A stretch of 58,049 nucleotides of DNA. Origin: Trinickia mobilis. Its GTDB lineage: Bacteria > Pseudomonadota > Gammaproteobacteria > Burkholderiales > Burkholderiaceae. Shown here piece by piece: positions 52,657-58,049 of the stretch. The DNA lies in NCBI RefSeq assembly GCF_017315705.1, contig NZ_JAFLRF010000038.1, positions 1 through 58,049 of the forward strand, written 5' to 3'. The notes below the pieces were generated by a model. It was not told the DNA's origin, searched no databases, and was given only the letters and a program-made list of their open reading frames with translations. Within the stretch, counting starts at the first letter, position 1. Every line of letters starts with the position of its first letter. Position numbers and translations under genes: made by a program.

Positions 52657-53931
52657 GACCGATCGACCCAATACGGCAGCCGACCCCCTTTTTTTGATTA
52701 CCACCTATTATTCATACGAGAACCGGCTGCTCACTGGAGCCGGCTCGTTTGTCGATATCGCGTGCTCAAGCAAAACGAACGAAGACGCGAAATATTGAGA
52801 GCGCGAGGAGACCCCGGGTACAGCATTTGCCACCTCGCGAGCGGCGCACCGGAGGGACGAATTTCGCTGCGCCGGCGCCATTTTGCGCGCCTCGAACGAC
52901 ATCGCTCGCCTCCAGCCGGGCATTTGCCCGTCAACTGCTTTCGTTTGATTCCAAACACAGCAGTTGCTGAATGCAAGGTAAACCCGAACTGAAAAAGCGA
53001 GTGTTGCTCAGCCCACATTGAATCGCAGGTCGAATGCCTATCTGCGCCGACCCCATATGAATCGAATTCCGATATTTGTCTTTTGTATTACGATAAGCGA
53101 TGACATATGGCGCAGCAGTGTTACTGAATTGACTCATTTCTCTTAACGCATATTTCCTAATAAATAAGATTCAGCGTTTTATAATATCAATGCCATTTTT
53201 TCGCGAATTAATATGATGAATGGCCGCCAATAAGCAAGATCGTGCGATCTCTTTTACTATCGTTAATTGTGCGCCGCACCGGAATCGCAATTTCCCAATG
53301 CCGGAAAATACCGGCTTTCGTCATTCAAATCGTCGCCGCAACGTTTCAAAACGGAAACGTCAGCACTGCGAGGCAATGGGGGCCAGCACCACCAGGCTTC
53401 CGAGACAGGCATCACGGCCCGAACGGCGAAAGTTCGCAGGTCTTACCGAAAAAGTTGGCGAGAATCGGCTGGCGGAAAAAGCCGGTCCGCGCGGATGCGA
53501 TCGCCGCAAACCCAGGCAGGCACAGGCTTTGCGCGAACCCTGTTCGAATCCGCCAAAAAAATTGCGCCAAAATACTAAATTGAATGCTCCCGGATTTTGC
53601 CGAAGCCCGGTAGTCTCTCGCCTGCGATTCGACCGGAATCAGGGTGTCGTCCGATGTTTTGCAGGCGCACGCCCTATCCTTCGCTCGTCTTTTCTGCTGA
53701 TCCGTTGCGCCGTGGCCACGGTCCGCCGCGCCGGAAATCTCGCTTGGCTCGACCGCCTGGCATCGCGCTACGGCTAAACGCCCGCCACGATGCATGCCGG
53801 CCTTGGGCGACCTCGCTGCCCGGTCCAAGCACGCGCCAACCCTTTTCACCGTCGCCGCTTGGCGACGCGCGCATCGTCGTTGTCGCGATGCGCAGCGCCA
53901 GCTTTTGCCTGGCGCTCAAACACAACATGCG

Positions 53932-55923
53932 ATGAACACAATTTCTCCATTTCTAAAGGCATTCAACGCAAGAAACCTTGCGCGCACAGCTCGCGCGCGC
54001 GGCACCGGGGTCTTGCTGATCGCATCGGCGGCAACGCTTGCCGCATGCGGCGGCGGCGGCGGTTCTGGCGGTGCCGGCGGTGCCGGCGGCTCCGCCGACA
54101 GCGCGAACGGACAGTCGGCGCCGAAGTCGATGACCTGCGGGACGCCGTCCGCAGCAGCGAGCGCGGCAAGCTCGAGCAATCTGATTCAAGCCGACACCCC
54201 GGGCAGCGACGGCACGCGCCTCTTTGCGGTCAACAGCCCCTTCAACATCGCGCTCACGACCCAGGCGACGCAAAGCGATACGCTCAACTGGCAAGTGCTC
54301 GACAACTGGAACGTCGTGCGCGCGAGCGGCTCGTTCCCGGTGCAAAGCGGCGCGCATACGGTGACGCTCTCGTGCTCGTCGTCGCTTGCAGGCTACTTCG
54401 CGATCTCCGCGACGCTCGCCAACGAAGGCGGCCAGCTCAATTCGATGGGCACGCGCCCGCAAGGCATCGCGACCTTCGGCATCCTGCCCGACGTGTCCGG
54501 CACGCTGCCCGCCGTGTCCTACGCGCGCGAAGACCAGTACCGCTTCGGCGGCCAGGGCACGGCATTCCTGCCGGCCGGCGGCACCGACGGCTACCGGCCG
54601 CTGTACACGGACCTCGGCCTGTCGTGGGCGAACGACAATCGCAACTGGTACATGGAAGAGCCGAACGGCCCGAACACCTTCGTGCCGGGCACCAACACGC
54701 TCGCGTCGTACTTCCAGAAGGGCGACATCATGCGCCTCATCCAGCTCGACGGCATTCCGGGCTGGGCGAGCCCGACGGGCTCGATGACCGAGAGCTACGC
54801 GCCGGCCTCCGAAGCCGCGATGCAGAACTACATGAGCCGCGTCGGCACGGACTCCGCACAAATCCGCGCGGCCTACTTCCCGAACCAGTCGAAGAATTAC
54901 TACCAGGTGACCTGGGAGCCGGACGGCGGCGGACCGACCCAATGGCTCGACACGCAGGCCAATTTCGTCGCGATGTATCAGGCGGTCTACAACGGCATTC
55001 ACTCGACCGACCCGAACGCCGTCGTGATGGGCGTGACCGACTCGCTCGTGCGCACCAACACGCAGTGGCTGCAGACCTACGCGCCGCTCGGCCTCGCGGA
55101 GTACCTCGACGGCCTGACGATCCACGGCTACTACGACGCGGGCACGTACCCGTCGCATCCGCCCGAGCGCCTCGCCACCGACCCGAGCCCGGCCAACGCC
55201 GCCAACGCGCTGCCCGCCTCGATGCGCGAGCTGCGCAACGCGATGAACACGTACCTGAAGCCGGGCGCGAAGCTGTTCGTGACGGAAACCGGCATCAGCT
55301 ACGACTCCGGCACGTCGTATGGCGCGAACTACCCGACGCAGAACGAGCTGTTCGCGCACGGCGCGGTGGTCGCGCGCACGCACCTGATCCTGCTCGGCGA
55401 AGGCGCCGACATGACTTACGTGTTCTACGCGTCCGATCCGCCCGTCTCGCCGCCCGGCTACGGCATCTTCTTCGACCTCGCCGATGCGCAGGGCGCCTAC
55501 GGCTCGAGCAACATCAGCCCGAAGCCGGCCGCGATGGAAGTCGCCGCGATGACGCGCATCATCGACGGCACGCACACGCTGGGCTATCTCAACAACGTGC
55601 CGACCGGCGTCTACGCGTACGCGTTCCAGCGCTTGAACGGCGGCAAGATCGTCACCGCGCTATGGACCCACAACAACGCCAACTGGAGCCAGAGCAGCGG
55701 CTACAGCGCGACCTATAGCGCGCCGTACACGCTGACGGTCGACTCGCCGGGCGCGTCCGGAACCGTGACCGTGCTCGACGTGATGGGCAACGCGTCGACG
55801 CTGCCCTACAGCAACGGCCAGGTGGCGCTCACGCTGACGGAGTCGCCGATCTACGTCGTGTCGGCGAACGCGTCGGTGATGCAGGCGAACGTGACGAGGC
55901 CTGTCGGATATACCGGGCAATGA
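53932..55923 (+). CDS. Glycoside hydrolase lipoprotein (clan GH-A-like)
   Basis: A 663-aa lipoprotein. The signal ends in LAAC (lipobox cysteine near residue 36), followed by a Gly-rich linker (GGGGGSGGAGG). A beta-sandwich-like part (residues about 65-155) precedes a TIM-barrel-like region. Likely catalytic residues are Glu329 in VTWEPDG (acid/base) and Glu452 in VTETGIS (nucleophile), in the order and spacing of clan GH-A families such as GH39. The barrel also holds LDGLTIHGYYDAG. The final part (from about 590) looks like a beta-sandwich. ATG 53932 is preferred because it begins the lipoprotein signal. At the edge of the EPS locus it may trim the polymer (inference). Confidence 0.75.
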   Translation: MNTISPFLKAFNARNLARTARARGTGVLLIASAATLAACGGGGGSGGAGGAGGSADSANGQSAPKSMTCGTPSAAASAASSSNLIQADTPGSDGTRLFAVNSPFNIALTTQATQSDTLNWQVLDNWNVVRASGSFPVQSGAHTVTLSCSSSLAGYFAISATLANEGGQLNSMGTRPQGIATFGILPDVSGTLPAVSYAREDQYRFGGQGTAFLPAGGTDGYRPLYTDLGLSWANDNRNWYMEEPNGPNTFVPGTNTLASYFQKGDIMRLIQLDGIPGWASPTGSMTESYAPASEAAMQNYMSRVGTDSAQIRAAYFPNQSKNYYQVTWEPDGGGPTQWLDTQANFVAMYQAVYNGIHSTDPNAVVMGVTDSLVRTNTQWLQTYAPLGLAEYLDGLTIHGYYDAGTYPSHPPERLATDPSPANAANALPASMRELRNAMNTYLKPGAKLFVTETGISYDSGTSYGANYPTQNELFAHGAVVARTHLILLGEGADMTYVFYASDPPVSPPGYGIFFDLADAQGAYGSSNISPKPAAMEVAAMTRIIDGTHTLGYLNNVPTGVYAYAFQRLNGGKIVTALWTHNNANWSQSSGYSATYSAPYTLTVDSPGASGTVTVLDVMGNASTLPYSNGQVALTLTESPIYVVSANASVMQANVTRPVGYTGQ

Positions 55924-55924
55924 G

Positions 55925-55959
55925 CCGGCGCGGACTCACCGCCCGCGCGCCCTTTCCTT
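55925..55959. terminator. Weak candidate terminator between convergent genes
   Basis: GGCGCG and CGCGCC can pair across a loop of about 12 bases, followed by CTTTCCTTTT. It lies in the 36-base gap between the glycosidase and DUF799 genes, which converge. The stem is short, so confidence is low. Confidence 0.3.
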
Positions 55960-56634
55960 TTAGTCGGTTCCATATTTCGGCGAATGCGGACCATACAGCA
56001 ACCCGTTGGGCGGTCCGCCGGACAACAAGCGCTGGCTCGCAAGCCCGGCTACTTTGACGCTCTCGTCGGACAACGTTTGCGCGACCTGCTTGACCGCCGC
56101 CTGCACGAGCATGCCGACGAGTCCGAATCCACTGGCGTCGAAGTTGCCGCCCAGTTCCTTGCCTGTCGCGCGCGCTGTTCCCTGCCAGAGCACGTCGCCC
56201 GCTTTCAGATCGACGAGCTTGGCCGACACGGCAACGACCGTCGTGCTATCGAGCACCGCATACACCGAGCCGTACTGCGTGACCTTCACGTACAACGCCG
56301 CGTCGGCGCCGAAGATGTCATGAAGCTTGGCGGGCGCGACCTCCTGAATGTCGGTCGGCGTGGTGAGGCCGTTCTGCTTGAACGTCTCCTCCATGGGCCC
56401 GACGGGAATCACGTAATAGCCGGATTCGGCGAGCGGCAGCGTCACCTGTGAAAGCACGCCATGTGTCGCCTTGACGTCCGACGTTTCGTTCACGGGCGGC
56501 AGCGCGAGTATCGAACGCGGCTGGCTCTTCTTGAACGCCGTGTAGTCGGGGCGCTGGGCCGGACCGGCGCACGCAGCGAGCAGCCCCGACATGGCAACGG
56601 CCGACAGCGATTTCAGGGAAATAAGTTTGAACAT
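55960..56634 (-). CDS. GNA1162-family (DUF799) lipoprotein
   Basis: A 224-aa lipoprotein with lipobox LAAC (Cys22) after a signal of about 18 residues. The body matches the GNA1162/DUF799 family: LALPPVNETSDVKATHGVLSQVTLPLAESGYYVIPV near the start and ALYVKVTQYGSVYAVLDSTTVVAVSAKLVDLKAGDVLW in the middle, with an alpha/beta fold. It is the last gene of a triad with a DUF4810 lipoprotein (10-base gap) and a CsgG-like protein. The same trio occurs in other proteobacteria, including Neisseria as I recall. Its function is unresolved but is linked to the outer membrane. Confidence 0.88.
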   Translation of the reverse strand: MFKLISLKSLSAVAMSGLLAACAGPAQRPDYTAFKKSQPRSILALPPVNETSDVKATHGVLSQVTLPLAESGYYVIPVGPMEETFKQNGLTTPTDIQEVAPAKLHDIFGADAALYVKVTQYGSVYAVLDSTTVVAVSAKLVDLKAGDVLWQGTARATGKELGGNFDASGFGLVGMLVQAAVKQVAQTLSDESVKVAGLASQRLLSGGPPNGLLYGPHSPKYGTD

Positions 56635-56644
56635 GGCGAGGCTC

Positions 56645-57013
56645 TTATTGTTGTTTGGACTTCTTCAGCAGGAAGTCCATATAGGTTGACGATTCCGGGA
56701 ACGATTGCTTTTCGGCCTGAAACTCCGCTACGGCCTGCTGATCGTTTCCGACGCTCGCGTACAGCATCCCGAGATGCGCATGGAAACCCGGCGGGGGCCG
56801 ATTGCCCTTCGCGCGAATCTGCTGCAGGGCCTTTTCCAGCGCATCGATCTGCTGCTGCGTCCCCGTTTGCCCCTTGAAGTACTCATAGACCTGGGGTTGG
56901 TAGCCATCCCATTGATACAGCGGCGGAGTCGTGTTGGCCGCGCATCCAGTCAACAAGGCGCCTGCGGCGACGAGCGGCAGCCAGGTGCCTTTCTTGGAAA
57001 TCGTGATCTTCAT
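56645..57013 (-). CDS. DUF4810-family lipoprotein
   Basis: A 122-aa lipoprotein. ATG 57013 starts a lipoprotein signal with lipobox LTGC (Cys24); an in-frame start at 57061 would add 16 residues before it. The mature part shows PPLYQWDGYQPQVYEYFKGQ, the DUF4810 signature, followed by two TPR-like helices (GFHAHLGMLYASVGNDQQAVAEF). It would be a helical adaptor of the CsgG/GNA1162 complex (inference). It lies 44 bases downstream of the CsgG-like gene. Confidence 0.87.
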   Translation of the reverse strand: MKITISKKGTWLPLVAAGALLTGCAANTTPPLYQWDGYQPQVYEYFKGQTGTQQQIDALEKALQQIRAKGNRPPPGFHAHLGMLYASVGNDQQAVAEFQAEKQSFPESSTYMDFLLKKSKQQ

Positions 57014-57057
57014 GTTGTTTGTGATTGAACGATGGGAGGTAGCGTGTCCGGTCGAAT

Positions 57058-57744
57058 TCACTTCGCCGTATTCAGCGCGCCCGCGTCGACCTGCTCGACG
57101 AGATGGTTGACCGCCTCCTGGATTGCCAGATCCAGCACCTTGCCGTTCAACGTGGAGTCATAGCTAGCCGTGCCGCCAAAGCCGATGATCTCCCGGTTCG
57201 ACAGGCTGAATTCGCCCGCGCCTTGACTCGACAGCACCACTTCGGAGGTCGTCGTGTCGACGATGTTGAGATTGACCTTTGCGTAGGCCACCTGCTGCTT
57301 GCCGCGCCCGAGGATGCCGAATAATTGGTGGTCGCCCACTTCCTTGCGCCCGAATTCGGTGACGTCGCCCGTCACGATGAAATTCGCGCCCTTTACTGCC
57401 TGGGCTCTTTTCTGAAAGCCGGCTTCCTGTTTGATCTCTTCCAGATTGTCGCGATCCAGTACATTGAAACGGCGGCTTTGCTGCAAACGGGTGATCAGAA
57501 TCGTCTTCGCCTGTCCGCCGAGGCGGTCGATTCCGTCCGAGAAAATGCCGCGCATATAGCTCGAACGATTGTCGAATTTCCCTACCGCAATTTCCATAGG
57601 CTTACCCGCGATCGGCGTTTGCGCACTGCTGACCACGGGCACGGGCAATGTGCGCGACGATTCCGTCGCACATCCGCCTACTCCGATCGCGACGACGGCA
57701 GCGGCGATCACGGCGCCGCAAACTTTAGTTCTACTGTTCTTCAT
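57058..57744 (-). CDS. CsgG-like curli-type assembly lipoprotein
   Basis: A 228-aa lipoprotein with lipobox GGC (Cys25). The body matches CsgG/HfaB proteins: IAVGKFDNRSSYMRGIFSDGIDRLGGQAKTILITRL in the first half and AQAVKGANFIVTGDVTEFGRKEVG further on, with TTTSEVVLSSQGAGEF later. It is shorter than E. coli CsgG (277 aa), so the transmembrane hairpins may be reduced. It is the first gene of the triad on this strand. A channel or scaffold at the outer membrane is the family role; the exported substrate is not seen here, since no curlin-like gene is in the window. Confidence 0.87.
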   Translation of the reverse strand: MKNSRTKVCGAVIAAAVVAIGVGGCATESSRTLPVPVVSSAQTPIAGKPMEIAVGKFDNRSSYMRGIFSDGIDRLGGQAKTILITRLQQSRRFNVLDRDNLEEIKQEAGFQKRAQAVKGANFIVTGDVTEFGRKEVGDHQLFGILGRGKQQVAYAKVNLNIVDTTTSEVVLSSQGAGEFSLSNREIIGFGGTASYDSTLNGKVLDLAIQEAVNHLVEQVDAGALNTAK

Positions 57745-57864
57745 GTAAAAACCTCAAGAGTCGAAATAAACAACTTCACTACTTCACCGCTCCCAGTGGC
57801 TCGTCAAACACCACCCATATGCGCGCGAGAGCGGACTTACTGGATCGTGCTTCAATTGCTGGGT

Positions 57865-58049
57865 TTAGAACTGCGCCGTCAACTGAAACCCGACCGTGAC
57901 ACGCGCGGTGTCGAATCCCGATGGTTGGTAGACCGGCGTACCCGCGAACAGGTCATACGCGTAGGCGCCGAAACGCGTGCCGACGCTGCCCTTCACGCCG
58001 ATCGCCGCGCCCGCCAGTTGCGTGCCGACCAGCGCGACCAGTTGCGGGC
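57865..58049 (-). CDS. C-terminal fragment of a ShlB/FhaC/HecB-family outer-membrane transporter (5' end outside window)
   Basis: A minus-strand frame with stop at 57865-57867 has no start codon inside the window. The residues visible, including YDLFAGTPVYQPSGFDTARV and the end VGFQLTAQF, match the last beta-strands of two-partner-secretion transporters (TpsB). In these the (L/F)-x-x-Y-D-x-F-A-G-x-P-(L/V)-x-x-P-x-G-F run is typical and the protein ends on a C-terminal Phe. The POTRA domains and the TpsA partner lie outside. It lies 120 bases from the CsgG-like gene, on the same strand upstream of it. Confidence 0.75.
   Translation of the reverse strand, partial: PQLVALVGTQLAGAAIGVKGSVGTRFGAYAYDLFAGTPVYQPSGFDTARVTVGFQLTAQF

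Larger units (their letters stand above)
52383..53931. other. Long AT-richer intergenic region between the GlxA-type regulator and the glycosidase lipoprotein
   Basis: These 1549 bases are visibly less GC-rich than the coding flanks, chiefly 52400-53260. I see no supported gene; the frames present are low in structure and show no domains. The region holds an 8-bp stem hairpin at 52473-52494, a sigma-54-like match at 52638-52656 and several short AT tracts. It is the natural place for promoters of both the regulator (leftwards) and the lipoprotein (rightwards), and its size suggests complex control or a small RNA. Confidence 0.55.

Noticed and set aside
53220-53777. A 185-residue frame in the long intergenic region as a gene
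   Set aside because: Composition is basic and Pro/Arg-rich, there is no domain pattern, and no convincing ribosome-binding site.

Overview
The window looks like a chromosomal segment of a Burkholderiales bacterium in the Burkholderia / Paraburkholderia / Caballeronia group. The base composition is GC-rich with strong GC3 bias, which is why so many long antisense frames stay open. The gene families fit this group: GcvA-like and BenM-like LysR regulators, a cepacian- or colanic-acid-style polysaccharide locus, a GNA1162/CsgG lipoprotein triad, and a ShlB-type outer-membrane protein. The species call is an inference. I saw no rRNA, tRNA, CRISPR array, prophage or insertion sequence.

Left part (1-9021): the tail of an ABC-transporter ATPase, an MFS transporter divergent from a LysR regulator, and an aldo/keto reductase. 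Next comes an aromatic-degradation module: a BenM/CatR-like LysR gene divergent from an intradiol ring-cleavage dioxygenase, a flavin-reductase-fold protein, a muconate-cycloisomerase-like enzyme and an unusual cupin + ferredoxin-reductase fusion. A near-perfect ATAC-N7-GTAT-type operator lies in the divergent promoter.

Middle-left (9035-22000): a LolCDE/MacB-like ABC ATPase and permease in an operon with a LolA-like periplasmic protein and an outer-membrane barrel protein. Then a GNAT enzyme, a DUF1800/DUF1501 (Tat) pair, a YefM-YoeB toxin-antitoxin pair ending in a 14-bp GCAA-capped hairpin, and a tightly overlapping envelope-stress operon (W-x-x-G-H-W repeat protein, ECF sigma factor, anti-sigma-like protein, CpxP-like protein). 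A DUF3820 gene and a DUF3311/sodium:solute symporter pair follow.

Right part (22095-55923): a large Wzx/Wzy-type exopolysaccharide locus. On the minus strand run manC, a WcaJ-type initiating transferase, wza, wzc, gmd, fcl and two glycosyltransferases, preceded by a GlxA-type regulator. Further left are more glycosyltransferases, a Wzy-like polymerase, a Wzx-like flippase, two acyl/acetyltransferases and a GMC oxidoreductase. A secreted PIG-L deacetylase-lectin-FG-GAP fusion sits at one end and a glycosidase lipoprotein at the other. The gmd/fcl pair predicts GDP-L-fucose, so the polymer probably contains fucose. No Wzb phosphatase, phosphomannomutase or UDP-glucose dehydrogenase lies in the locus. 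It also holds a degenerate 42-bp repeat array with a perfect 112-bp tandem duplication, small repeated hairpins, a probable broken gene followed by a small secreted protein, and a 1.55-kb AT-richer intergenic region with a sigma-54-like promoter match.

Right end (55960-58049): the CsgG / DUF4810 / GNA1162 lipoprotein operon and the C-terminus of a ShlB/FhaC-family two-partner-secretion barrel.
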